Positions 40,290 through 48,780 of a stretch of DNA of 64,000 nt are shown here, piece by piece. Numbering within the stretch: position 1 is the stretch's first letter; each line of letters opens with the position of its first letter. The notes below the pieces were generated by a model, which was given only the letters and a program-made list of their open reading frames with translations, was not told where the DNA came from and did not search any database. The position numbers and the translations under genes were made by a program. Source of the DNA: Nocardiopsis dassonvillei_B (GTDB taxonomy: Bacteria; Actinomycetota; Actinomycetes; Streptosporangiales; Streptosporangiaceae); NCBI RefSeq assembly GCF_964273065.1, contig NZ_OZ186816.1, forward strand, positions 1 through 64,000. The letters are read 5' to 3'.

Positions 40290-40676
40290 TTGACCAGCAA
40301 GTACTACGACCCCGAGGGCGAGCGCTACGGGATCCCGACCTACCCCCGCCACCTGGCCCCCGAGGGCCTGGCCACCAAATCCCAGCTCCGCTTGCTGGGG
40401 CTGCGCCCCGGCGGACAGGACCCGGTCGCCCAGCTGATGTGGCGCTCCCGGGCGGGCGGGTCCCGGGGCGGGGTCCGAATCGCCTGGCTGTACCGGGTCG
40501 ACCTGGCCCGGCCGGTGCGGCCGATGACCCCGGCCCGCGAGAAGGCGCTGGCTCGCGCCTTGCTGGCCCGGCACACCTGCGCTTCCTGCGGCCTGGTCCA
40601 CGAGTACTGCCTGCCCACGTCGCTGGGGCGCACCTGCCCGCCGGGCACCGGATGCGCCGCCGCTGCGGCGGCTTGA
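40290..40676 (+). CDS. RRQRL-type zinc-binding protein
   Basis: A 128-aa protein from a TTG at 40290 behind GGAGGGAG. KSQLRLLGLRPGGQDPVAQLMWRSR ... VRIAWLYRVDLARPVRPMTPAREKALARALLARHTCASCGLVHEYCLPTS matches the actinomycete family usually called RRQRL motif-containing, although the motif itself is KSQLRL here. CxxC and a further Cys/His form the likely zinc site. Common beside traB/spd genes. Confidence 0.75.
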   Translation: MTSKYYDPEGERYGIPTYPRHLAPEGLATKSQLRLLGLRPGGQDPVAQLMWRSRAGGSRGGVRIAWLYRVDLARPVRPMTPAREKALARALLARHTCASCGLVHEYCLPTSLGRTCPPGTGCAAAAAA

Positions 40677-40708
40677 CCTGCACACACACGCACAGATGGG
40701 AGGGGCCG

Positions 40709-41428
40709 ATGGTCCCGCCGAACACCACCACCGGCCGCGCTCCCGGACGCGGCCGCCGTCCCGAGGACGCACCCACCCCGCCCTGGGGACAGCCGGCCGC
40801 GTCCCGCCCCGAGCCCGCCCCGGCGCCCGAGCAGGCCGTCCCGGCGGCCCCGGCCGGGCTGCCCGAGGCGCTGGCGGCCGCGGTCCTGAACCCCCAGGCC
40901 CCGCCCACGGCGAAGCCCAAGGCCCCGGCCGCCCCCGCGCCCCGCACCGAGCAGCCCGCCGACCCCGCCCCGGCGGCGCCGGCGCCTGCTCCGGAGCGGG
41001 GCCAGGGTGCCAAGCCCACGGCCCCGCCGTCCCCGAAGGAGGCCTCCAAGGAGGCCGCCACCAGCACCGATGTCCCCGACACCCCACCCGAAACGACGAA
41101 GGAGACGGCGTTGGTCGCCGTGACCGAGAGCCGCAGCGCGGCCGACGCCGCCCGCGCCATCACCTGGCTGGGCGTGACGTTCCGCCCGCCGGACGTGTGG
41201 CGCGAGCGCCAGCCCTCCCTCAAGGAGGAGTGGGAGTTCGTCATGGACGGCTCCCACCTGCCCGAACAGGGCCTGTGGCGGGCCGCCGCCCGCGGCTACG
41301 CCGCCCCGGCGATCGCGGTCATCACCGCCCTGCACGTCCTGATCTGGGTGCTGCGGTCCCCGGCCCGCCACGCCACCGCCTGGGCGGTCCTGGCCCTGGT
41401 GGCCGGGTCGGCCGCGTTCATGCTCTGA
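40709..41428 (+). CDS. Pro-rich protein with C-terminal membrane helices
   Basis: A 239-aa protein, ATG behind GGGAGG. Residues 1-130 are a low-complexity Pro/Ala region. A conserved-looking segment (SRSAADAARAITWLGVTFRPPDVWRERQPSLKEEWEFVMDG) precedes two C-terminal helices (AIAVITALHVLIWVL, AWAVLALVAGSAAFML). Probably a transfer-complex membrane component. Confidence 0.68.
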   Translation: MVPPNTTTGRAPGRGRRPEDAPTPPWGQPAASRPEPAPAPEQAVPAAPAGLPEALAAAVLNPQAPPTAKPKAPAAPAPRTEQPADPAPAAPAPAPERGQGAKPTAPPSPKEASKEAATSTDVPDTPPETTKETALVAVTESRSAADAARAITWLGVTFRPPDVWRERQPSLKEEWEFVMDGSHLPEQGLWRAAARGYAAPAIAVITALHVLIWVLRSPARHATAWAVLALVAGSAAFML

Positions 41429-41464
41429 CCTGCACAAACCACGAACCTTGAGAGGAGTTTTTCC

Positions 41465-41881
41465 ATGTTCACCATCGGCGCGATTCTGTGCCTGGCCCTG
41501 TTCTGGTTCCTGCGCAAGAAGGCGCACTGGCTGATCAGCGGGTTCTTCGCCGTCTTCGGCGGGGCGCTGTTCGCCTTCAGCTTCCTCGGGGGCTGGGCCA
41601 CCAACCTCATCACCTGGGTGCTCGGGTTCGTCCTGGGCCTGTTCCCCGAGCCCATCTCCGTCGGCGCGGTCCTGGCCGCCATCGCGGTGTTCTTCCTGGT
41701 CATGGTCGCCATCGACGTCTGGCGCGACCGCAAGCTGGACGAGCACGGCCAGTGGGCGGCGATCTGCCTGCCGGTCGTGCTGCTGGCCGCCGGCGGGTCC
41801 GTGGGCGGGGTCGGCGGCGGCGTCGTCTCCAACCTCGCGGCCGCGGGCACCAACATCTTCGGCCCGCTGCTGGGGTGGTGA
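41465..41881 (+). CDS. 138-aa polytopic membrane protein
   Basis: ATG behind GAGAGGAG. Four hydrophobic helices (IGAILCLALFWFL, ISGFFAVFGGALFAFSFLGG, AVLAAIAVFFLVMVAIDVW, AICLPVVLLAAGGSVGGVGGG). Its position and size fit the small Spd/pore proteins before traB. Next gene 3 bp downstream. Confidence 0.7.
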   Translation: MFTIGAILCLALFWFLRKKAHWLISGFFAVFGGALFAFSFLGGWATNLITWVLGFVLGLFPEPISVGAVLAAIAVFFLVMVAIDVWRDRKLDEHGQWAAICLPVVLLAAGGSVGGVGGGVVSNLAAAGTNIFGPLLGW

Positions 41882-41884
41882 CCA

Positions 41885-42625
41885 GTGGAAATGCTCATCC
41901 TGGCGGCGGTCGCCGCCTTCTGGATCAAGAATGTCGCGCTGGACTTCGGGTCCCTGGCGACCGGCAAGACCCCGCCCAGCCACGCCTACCGGATGGCGAA
42001 GCTGCGGGAGAAGGCCGCCCGCGAGCAGCGGCGCCTGGCCGCCGACCCGGACCTGCGGGGCGGGCTGAAGATGGTGGCCCGCCACTGCTGGCTGGACGCC
42101 TGCGAGGACCTGGACACCTGGCGGGCCAACCGGCGCGCCACCCGGCCCGAGCGCAAAGCCGCACGTCAGGCACGACGGGAGCAGCGCCAGGGGTTCACGG
42201 CCCGGTGGGGGTGGCGCACCGAGGACCCGATGCCCGAGGACGTGATCGACGCCGAGATCGTCGACGAGGACACCACCTTCACCCCCGACGCCCCGCCGCC
42301 CGGGGCCGCCGCCGGCGGCTCCGGCGTCCCCGGGGCCGCCCGGCGCACCGCCCGCACCACGACCACGACGACGACCACGTCGTCCACGGTCACCGAGGAG
42401 AGCACCGCCCCGGGCTCGGATGTCGTGCTGCTCAACCCCGATGAGGAGACGGTGCGGCCGCCGCTGCCGCACCGGCGCATGGTCCTGATGACCATGCTCG
42501 CCAACGCGGGCTACGCCCCCGACACCGAGGCCATCGGCCAGATGAGCTCGGAGGAGGTCGACGGCGCGATCACCGCGCTCATCGCCCACGAGCGCGCCAC
42601 CCGCGGCGCCGCCCACACACCCTGA
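41885..42625 (+). CDS. Transfer-region protein with N-terminal helix and Thr-rich linker
   Basis: A 246-aa protein from a GTG. An N-terminal anchor helix (LILAAVAAFWIKNVALDF) leads to a basic helical region, the acidic DVIDAEIVDEDTTF, a TARTTTTTTTTSSTVTEES linker, and a C-terminal helical domain (HRRMVLMTMLANAGYAPDTEAIGQMSSEEVDGAITAL). Likely peripheral to the transfer complex. Confidence 0.65.
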   Translation: MEMLILAAVAAFWIKNVALDFGSLATGKTPPSHAYRMAKLREKAAREQRRLAADPDLRGGLKMVARHCWLDACEDLDTWRANRRATRPERKAARQARREQRQGFTARWGWRTEDPMPEDVIDAEIVDEDTTFTPDAPPPGAAAGGSGVPGAARRTARTTTTTTTTSSTVTEESTAPGSDVVLLNPDEETVRPPLPHRRMVLMTMLANAGYAPDTEAIGQMSSEEVDGAITALIAHERATRGAAHTP

Positions 42626-42700
42626 CCAGTACCGATTCCCGGGGGCCGGACCCGACACGGGGCCGGCCCCGCTCACCTATCCGGAAGGAACACCACCACC

Positions 42701-43060
42701 ATGAGCGCTCAGCAGATCGGCGCGGGGAACACCGTCGCCGCCTCCAACGCCAGCTCGACGCTGCGCTACTCCGACGCCTCGGGCCTGGACGCCCACGCCC
42801 AGACCATCACCGGTGTCGGGTCCCTGGTCAAGCAGTGCAACGACATGCTGGAGATCGTCGAGGCGCAGATGCGCGCCGCGGACATGGGCACCGAGGTCAC
42901 CTCGGAGCTGGCGACGCTGCGGGACCTGGGCGTCGCCTACACCACCCAGGCCATCCGGGCCCGCGCCAAGCTCGAAGAGGTCAACCGGGCCGTGCAGGAG
43001 GCCTACGAGGCCAGCCGCGGCCAGGCCGCCGACAAGGGCTACCAGCTCGGCGGCCGCTGA
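42701..43060 (+). CDS. 119-aa helical protein
   Basis: ATG behind GGAAGGA. The acidic helical body (GVGSLVKQCNDMLEIVEAQMRAADMGTEVTSELATLRDLGVAYTTQAIRARAKLEEVNRAVQEAYEASRG) resembles small WXG100-like or coiled-coil secreted proteins in size and helix pattern, but has no WXG. Lies directly before traB. Confidence 0.65.
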   Translation: MSAQQIGAGNTVAASNASSTLRYSDASGLDAHAQTITGVGSLVKQCNDMLEIVEAQMRAADMGTEVTSELATLRDLGVAYTTQAIRARAKLEEVNRAVQEAYEASRGQAADKGYQLGGR

Positions 43061-43132
43061 CCCCGGCGCCGTTCCCGGGCCGTCCCCGCACGCGGGGGCG
43101 GCCCCCTCTTCGCCTGTTTTCGGTGACTGAAC

Positions 43133-43290
43133 GTGATGAGACAGCGGTGAGACGTCCCGCGCCGTTGTCTCATCACGCTTGTCCCCGAACGCGAACTATC
43201 TCCCGATTTTCTGTGAGACAAACCCCGGCTGAGACACCCCTGCGGGGGTGTTCCCCGGCGGGGTGAGACATCGAGACAACCCGCTCCCGC
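43133..43290. promoter_or_regulatory. GAGACA repeat region upstream of traB
   Basis: A hairpin with perfect arms GTGATGAGACA (43133-43143) and TGTCTCATCAC (43166-43176) is followed by further TGAGACA units near 43213, 43229, 43263 and CGAGACA near 43272. The region aligns with 45574-45712 downstream of traB. Candidates: operator array, or TraB-recognition (clt-like) repeats. Confidence 0.55.
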
Positions 43291-43333
43291 CCCGGGTGCG
43301 GACACGCACAGTCACCGATTGGAAGGAGCCGTC

Positions 43334-45550
43334 GTGGCCCGCAAGTCGAAGAAGAACCCCCCGGCGCCCGCCCCGGCGGGCCCGGTCCCGGGGTCGGCCT
43401 CCCTGCCGCCCGAGGTGCTGGCCGCCCTCGGGCACCCCGTCAAGCAGCCCGAGACCCGCACCCTCCGACACGAGGGCGTGGGCGCGATCATCGCCGCCGG
43501 ATGGCGGCTGGCGTTCCGCCCCGGCGAGGGTTCGCTCCGGCGGCACATGGCCGCCCAGTTCTACCCGTGGAAGGTCGGCGGCGTGGTCCTAGCGGCCGGT
43601 GTGGTCGCCGCCCGCGCCGCGGAGGTCTCGGCCACCCACGGCCTGATGCTCGCGCTCGCCACGGGCGCCGGCGCGTGGGCCGCTTTGCGGGTGCTGTCCA
43701 CCGTCAAGGCCCGCCGGTGGAAGGCGACGAAGCTCGCCTCGGAGTGGGCCGAGATCGACCCCGCCCACGCCCGCGTGTGCTCCTGGGCGGCCGGCCTGTG
43801 GCTGGTCGCGGTCATCCTCATCTCCCCGGCCACCCTCACGGCCTGGTGGTGGGCGGGCCTGGTCGGCCTGCTGGCCCTGCTCGCGCTGGGGAGCCGGTTC
43901 TGGGCGCACCACCGCGTCCCCCGGGTCCTGGCCGTGGCGGAGGAGGAGCTGGCGCCGCCCCCGCCGCCGGGGGAGCACCCGATCGCCCGCCAGTGGCGCA
44001 CCACCGTGGCCTCCTCCCAGGGGCCGCTGCCCGGCACCAAGCTCACCGACCTGACCGAGCAGCCCTACGGGGTGCGCGGCCGGCTGCACCTGGTGCGCGC
44101 CCGCCAGACCATCACCTCCGTGCGGGCCGCGATCGGCTACATCGCCACCGGCCTGGGCGTGTCCGAGGCCGACATCCTCATCGAGCACACCGAGCCCACC
44201 GAGGAGCACCCCAAGCCCGACTCCTCGATCCTGGACATCAAGATCGTCACCGTCGGTCTACTCAGCAAGAAGGTGCCGCTGGAGGCCGGCCGCCTGGACA
44301 TCAGCGACGACGGGGAGGTGCACATCCGGCTCGGCCCCTACGCCGACGGCGACGGCCAGGCCCGCTACCGCCTCTACACCGCCGACTCCATGTGGAGCGG
44401 GTTCGTCGCGGGCAGCACCGGCAGCGGCAAGAGCGGGTTGATCGACAACCTCGCCCTGGGCGCGTGGGAGACCAAGAACACCGTGGTGTTCTACCTGGAC
44501 CCCAAGAACGGCGGATCGAGCCCGCGGATCTTCGACCGGGCGCACTGGGCGGTCCCCAACGACCCTGCCACGTGGGACCGGCTGCTGTCCGGTCTGGTGG
44601 AACTGGTGGAGGCGCGCGGCCTGGAGAACTCGGCGCGGTTGAAGACCAGCGGGTTCACGCCGAGCTTCGCCCGGCCCGGGGTGCTGGTGATCGTGGACGA
44701 GTGCCACGCCGTCATCAACGCCGACAACGCCTACCGGTGGGGGCGCATCGCCCGCGAGGGCCGCGCGGCCGGGGTCGCCCTGGTCCTGGCCTCCCAGATC
44801 TACGGCCTGGACTCCTTCGGCGGGTCCGACGCGGTGCGCGCCAACGTCACCGCCGGCAACACCGTCGCGCTGCGGGTGAGCCGGAACCAGGCGTCGATGA
44901 TCGCCGACATCACCCTGGACCCCTCCGCGCTGCCCAAGATCACCGGCGTCGGCCTCACCGCCGAGGGACGGGATGTGGCGTTCCGGGCTGCGTGGGCGCC
45001 GAACGAGGTCACCGCCGCCCTCATGGACGCCGCACTCGAAGGCGCGCCCCAGGAGCTGGATGCGCTCGCGGCCGGCGCCCTGGACGCCGGATCGGGGGGC
45101 CTGTACCGGCGCCGCCACGAGATCGCCGCCCAGCAGGTCGCCGACGCCGAGGAGCGCCTGGCCGCCTACGAGACGGGGCGCACCCCGGGCGCCCGGGAGG
45201 CGACCGCACCGCAGGTGGCGCTGGCGAACTTCGTCAACCCGTCGCTGGACAACCTGCCGACCTCGATCGACCCGGCGCTGCTCACCGACCGCGACCTCGG
45301 TTTGGGCATCCTCGCCGAGGCGGGCCGTGACCCGCACGAGCGGCTGCTCGCCAGGTGGTCGGGGGCGGCCAAGCGGGTCCTGGAGCTGCTCATCGAGTGC
45401 GGGGCGCTGCGCCGCGGCGAGATCGAAAAGCGCGTCCGGGAGGCCGAGGAGTGCTCCCGGGCCACCGTCTCGCGCGCCCTGGACGACCTGGCCGAGGCCG
45501 GGGTCATCGAGGCGCTGCCCAACCGCGGCGGCTGGCAGCTGGCCGCCTAA
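43334..45550 (+). CDS. traB: TraB/FtsK-type conjugative DNA translocase
   Basis: A 738-aa protein from a GTG behind GAAGGAG. A short cytosolic start, then four membrane helices in residues 70-190. The FtsK-like motor has Walker A GSTGSGKS (360-367), Walker B VLVIVDECHAV and a VLASQ segment. The C-terminal winged helix (GALRRGEIEKRVREAEECSRATVSRALDDLAEAGVIEAL) is in the gamma-domain position that reads 8-bp repeats. TraB alone transfers double-stranded plasmid DNA in mycelial actinomycetes. Its coexistence with a MobF relaxase here is unusual. Confidence 0.92.
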   Translation: MARKSKKNPPAPAPAGPVPGSASLPPEVLAALGHPVKQPETRTLRHEGVGAIIAAGWRLAFRPGEGSLRRHMAAQFYPWKVGGVVLAAGVVAARAAEVSATHGLMLALATGAGAWAALRVLSTVKARRWKATKLASEWAEIDPAHARVCSWAAGLWLVAVILISPATLTAWWWAGLVGLLALLALGSRFWAHHRVPRVLAVAEEELAPPPPPGEHPIARQWRTTVASSQGPLPGTKLTDLTEQPYGVRGRLHLVRARQTITSVRAAIGYIATGLGVSEADILIEHTEPTEEHPKPDSSILDIKIVTVGLLSKKVPLEAGRLDISDDGEVHIRLGPYADGDGQARYRLYTADSMWSGFVAGSTGSGKSGLIDNLALGAWETKNTVVFYLDPKNGGSSPRIFDRAHWAVPNDPATWDRLLSGLVELVEARGLENSARLKTSGFTPSFARPGVLVIVDECHAVINADNAYRWGRIAREGRAAGVALVLASQIYGLDSFGGSDAVRANVTAGNTVALRVSRNQASMIADITLDPSALPKITGVGLTAEGRDVAFRAAWAPNEVTAALMDAALEGAPQELDALAAGALDAGSGGLYRRRHEIAAQQVADAEERLAAYETGRTPGAREATAPQVALANFVNPSLDNLPTSIDPALLTDRDLGLGILAEAGRDPHERLLARWSGAAKRVLELLIECGALRRGEIEKRVREAEECSRATVSRALDDLAEAGVIEALPNRGGWQLAA

Positions 45551-45573
45551 AGGTCACGCCCGGTCACCACGTG

Positions 45574-45608
45574 GCGGGTGAGACATCCACTCCGGATGTC
45601 TCACCCGC
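45574..45608 (+). terminator. Perfect 15-bp hairpin after traB
   Basis: GCGGGTGAGACATCC and GGATGTCTCACCCGC with a 5-nt loop, followed by TTTGTACC, 24 bp after the traB stop. GAGACA motifs continue to 45712 in the same order as before traB. Confidence 0.65.
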
Positions 45609-45756
45609 TTTGTACCTGAACGTGAACAATCACCCGATTCTCGCGCGAGACAAACCCCCGCCAGACCCCGAAAACCCCGGGCTCCGGCCCCGGCCGAGAC
45701 ACCGAGACAACCCGCCCCGGCCCCGGGGCGGCATCACCCACCGTGAGGAGAACACC

Positions 45757-45899
45757 GTGAACACCACCACTGCCACCGAGCCGCTGCGGGTGCGGCTGGG
45801 CGCCGCCACCACCGGCGCCCCCGCCACGGCATCGTCGTCGGCGGCACCGGCTCGGGCGGCACCACCGCCCTGACCGCACTGACCACCCTGTCCAGCTGA
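45757..45899 (+). pseudogene. Remnant of a second FtsK-like ATPase
   Basis: After a GTG (GAGGAG upstream) the frame reads NTTTATEPLRVRLGAATTGAP. Shifting by one base it continues HGIVVGGTGSGGTTALTALTTLSS and stops. IVVGGTGSGGTTAL is a Walker A with the lysine position changed to Gly. It looks like the N-terminal edge of a tra-type ATPase, frameshifted and truncated. Confidence 0.6.
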
Positions 45900-46084
45900 T
45901 CGGGCCCGACCGGCCCAAGGCCACGCAGGACAGCGCGTACCGCGCCGCGCATCGGCCACGGCGAGAGAGGCCGCATCGAGGGTGCCCTGTGACAAGAGCA
46001 CGCCCTCGCCGGGCCGGTACCCGGCGCCCCCGCCCGAGGGGCGTCCGCCGGACCAGTACACGCAGACCTTTCGCGAGGCGCCGG

Positions 46085-46906
46085 TCAGTACGACGTTCCG
46101 CCCGCGATGAGCGGCGTCCACCGGTCGTCGTCCAGGGTGAGGGCCGCCGGATCGGGGCCATAGTCGTCCGCGTAGATGGGGTCGCCGACCTCGACCACGA
46201 TCCAGTCGCCGCCGCGGACCTCAGGCTCCCACCGCATGTGGCGCCCGTGGACGTAAGTGCGGGAGAACTCCAGCCCGCGGCCGTCGCTGATCTCGTCCTC
46301 GGACAGCACTATGACCCGCACCAGACCCTCCTCCAGTTCCTCCCAATGCACGCCGACCGGCACGACCTGGTAGGACGCTCCCGGGGCGGGGAAGCCCTCC
46401 GGGGCGAAGACCGCGCCTGGGGGCATCGACAACTCGATCCCCAGGGCACGGTCAGGGAACAGCTTCTCCTCGATGACGTCGGGGGTGACGTCGTACCCGT
46501 AGTAGACGCTGCCCGCCTCCACCAGGTCCTCGGTATCCAGGGTGGCCAGCGCCCGGATCTCGTGGACCGCCGCCGACACCGCACCCTCCGGGGTGTTGGG
46601 GAACCCGGCCGGATAGCGGTCGGCGACCCGGTGGCGGCCCTCGTGCACGACGAACCCGCCGGCGACCTCCCCGAAAACCTGCTCTGTCGGGGACTCCTGC
46701 CCCGGCGTCGGGGAGGCCTGCACCCCCTGGACCGCTGGCGCTGCGGACTCGGAGAAGTCGCGGCCCAGGGCCCACCCGACCATCACGGACAACGCCAGCG
46801 CCGCAGCCCCGCCTCCGACGAGCAGGACGCGCCCGGCCCCTCGGCGACGGGGAGCCGGGACAAGGGCGGGTGCGGGCGTGGGGGGTGGCGTCACGGTGAT
46901 CCTCAT
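46085..46906 (-). CDS. Membrane-anchored extracytoplasmic protein, paralogue of 5440-6054
   Basis: A 273-aa protein from the ATG at 46906, chosen by alignment with the paralogue; starts at 46915 or 46957 are possible. A Pro/Ala-rich tail, then a helix (VLLVGGGAAALALSVMVGWALGRD), then about 220 outside residues rich in Asp/Glu/Pro with VHEGRHRVADRYPAGFPNTPEGAVSAAVHEIRALAT. That last segment recalls secreted or lipoprotein domains common in actinomycetes. Function unknown. Confidence 0.65.
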   Translation of the reverse strand: MRITVTPPPTPAPALVPAPRRRGAGRVLLVGGGAAALALSVMVGWALGRDFSESAAPAVQGVQASPTPGQESPTEQVFGEVAGGFVVHEGRHRVADRYPAGFPNTPEGAVSAAVHEIRALATLDTEDLVEAGSVYYGYDVTPDVIEEKLFPDRALGIELSMPPGAVFAPEGFPAPGASYQVVPVGVHWEELEEGLVRVIVLSEDEISDGRGLEFSRTYVHGRHMRWEPEVRGGDWIVVEVGDPIYADDYGPDPAALTLDDDRWTPLIAGGTSY

Positions 46907-47368
46907 TCGCGTCACGAACAGCCCGGCCGCCCGCAGACCGCGGCGGCGGGGCCTCATCGGCCGGGGGAAAACGCCCCGAGGCTATGGCACCCCGTACAGG
47001 GCCGTCGAGCAGCCCAGGTGAAAACCACCGCCCCGGCGAACGCTGGCGCCGCACAGCGTGCCCCGCTTCGGGGTGCCGTTAACGAACGTGTCACCAGCCG
47101 CAAACGGCGCGGTGCTCCCGAACGCCTGGCAACAGCAACGTGACCCTCCGGTCGCGTCAAGGGGGTGACCGTCAGCGACCAGCCAACCAGGCCGGGAGGC
47201 TTAGCGCCGGATCCTGGTCGCTTGTTCCTCAACCCCCGAAGCCGAGGCCGCCCTGGAGGACGCCGCCGACGACCGCCTGTCCGCCTGACCCGTGCGCTGG
47301 CCCTGACCACCCCGCCCCACACCGCGGCGGGGTGGCCGGGGGGACCGCACGGCCCACGAACACAAGAC

Positions 47369-47404
47369 GGCCCGCCCCAGAACCACCAAGAACCCGGGCG
47401 GGCC
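47369..47404 (+). promoter_or_regulatory. Leader hairpin before the sliding-clamp gene
   Basis: GGCCCGCCC/GGGCGGGCC stem 35 bp before dnaN. The surrounding leader (ACCG-CGG-CC upstream, CACTCCC and GAAGGAGC downstream, ending CCAGTATG) is shared with 48640-48780. The 460 bp before it, from 46907, holds only the upstream DNA of the minus-strand gene. Confidence 0.5.
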
Positions 47405-47439
47405 GATCACTCCCCCTATGACGAAGGAGCGCTTCCAGT

Positions 47440-48606
47440 ATGGCCACTGCCACCGCGACCCGCGCCACCACCCTGACCGCGTCCGTCGGCCACCTGGCCG
47501 ACCGGATCGGCTGGGTGGCCACCCACACCCCGACCATCTGCACCGTCCCGGTACTGGCCGGTGTCCACCTGGCCATCACCCCCGACGGCACCGTGGCCAC
47601 GACCGGTGACTACGACACCTGGGCCCGCGTGGACCTGGACATCGACGCCGACGGCGACGCCCAGGTCGTCCTGCCCGCCAGGTTGTTCGCGTCGCTGCTG
47701 GCCACCCTGCCGCGCACCCTGATGGTCACCCTGTCCCTCAGCGGCGACCGGGTGACGGTGTCCTGCGGAGCCACCAACGCGAGCATCCGCACCCTGCCTG
47801 CCGAGGACTTCCCCACCCTGGCGGCCTGGCCCGAGGCGATCGGCACCATGGCCGCGGCCGACCTGGCCGAGGCCACCCGCCAGGTCGTCGACGCCGCCGA
47901 CACCGACTCCTCCTACCCGGGCATGTGCGGGATCGAGCTGACCCTGGCCGAGACCGGGCTCATGGCCACCGCCACCGACCGGTACCGGTTCGCTCTGGCC
48001 ACCGCCCCCTGGACACCCGCCCTGGCCAACGACGACCAGGAGCACAAGGCGCTGGTGCCCGCGACCGTGCTCGCCCAGGCGGCCAAGGCCATGGCCAAGG
48101 CCGGCGAGGGGCTCGGCATCGGCCTGGCCACGGGGGAGGGCACCGCGGACGTGCTGGCCCTGTACGGGGACGGGCTGCGGCTGTGCACCCGCCTCATCGG
48201 ATCGGAGACCGTCGGCTGGGACCGCGCCAAGCAGTTCCTACCCGAGGTGGACACCGAGATCACCGTGGCCACCGCCGACCTGGTCGACGCCATTCGCCGC
48301 GTGCAGCTGTTCGCCGCGCGCGGCACGGCCGTGCGGATCACCATCACCCCCGGCGGCCTGGTGGTCAGCGCCGGAGCCGACGACGAGAGCGCCGCCTCGG
48401 AGGAGGTGACCGCCGAGGTCGACACCGACCAGGACGAGATCCGCCTCGCGGTGCGCCCGGACTACCTGCTGCTCGCGCTGACCGCCCCCCGCCGGGAGCG
48501 GATGCGCCTGTCCCTGGGCCCGGTGGACCGGCCGCTGCTGGTGCGCACCGACGACGACGAGGAGACCGGCTACACCCACATCGTCATGCCCATCCGCCAG
48601 CCCTGA
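47440..48606 (+). CDS. dnaN: DNA polymerase III beta sliding clamp paralogue
   Basis: A 388-aa protein, ATG behind GAAGGAG. Three similar domains of about 120 residues can be traced (GVHLAITPDGTVATTGDYDTWARV; GIELTLAETGLMATATDRYRFALAT; AVRITITPGGLVVSAG). The ending YTHIVMPIRQP matches the conserved clamp C-terminus (Y-x-x-x-x-M-P-x-R). It is diverged from chromosomal DnaN and so is likely an element-specific clamp for its own or the SOS polymerase. Confidence 0.9.
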   Translation: MATATATRATTLTASVGHLADRIGWVATHTPTICTVPVLAGVHLAITPDGTVATTGDYDTWARVDLDIDADGDAQVVLPARLFASLLATLPRTLMVTLSLSGDRVTVSCGATNASIRTLPAEDFPTLAAWPEAIGTMAAADLAEATRQVVDAADTDSSYPGMCGIELTLAETGLMATATDRYRFALATAPWTPALANDDQEHKALVPATVLAQAAKAMAKAGEGLGIGLATGEGTADVLALYGDGLRLCTRLIGSETVGWDRAKQFLPEVDTEITVATADLVDAIRRVQLFAARGTAVRITITPGGLVVSAGADDESAASEEVTAEVDTDQDEIRLAVRPDYLLLALTAPRRERMRLSLGPVDRPLLVRTDDDEETGYTHIVMPIRQP

Positions 48607-48703
48607 CCCGGGCGGTGTCTCTGCCCGCCCCGCGCACACCGCGGGGCCGGCGGGGGGACCGCCCGGTCCGCCGTCACGCGAAGTGCGTGTGACGAAAAAG
48701 CAC

Positions 48704-48745
48704 GCGGCCCGCCCCCGATTCGGCCAAGGACCAGGGGCGGGCCGC
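48704..48745 (+). promoter_or_regulatory. Leader hairpin before the first NUDIX gene
   Basis: GCGGCCCGCCCC and GGGGCGGGCCGC pair perfectly; a GTCAC/GTGAC stem precedes it. The leader parallels that of dnaN and ends with the same CCAGTATG. Confidence 0.5.
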
Positions 48746-48780
48746 TGCATGCACTCCCACTGCGAAGGAGCACCCCCAGT

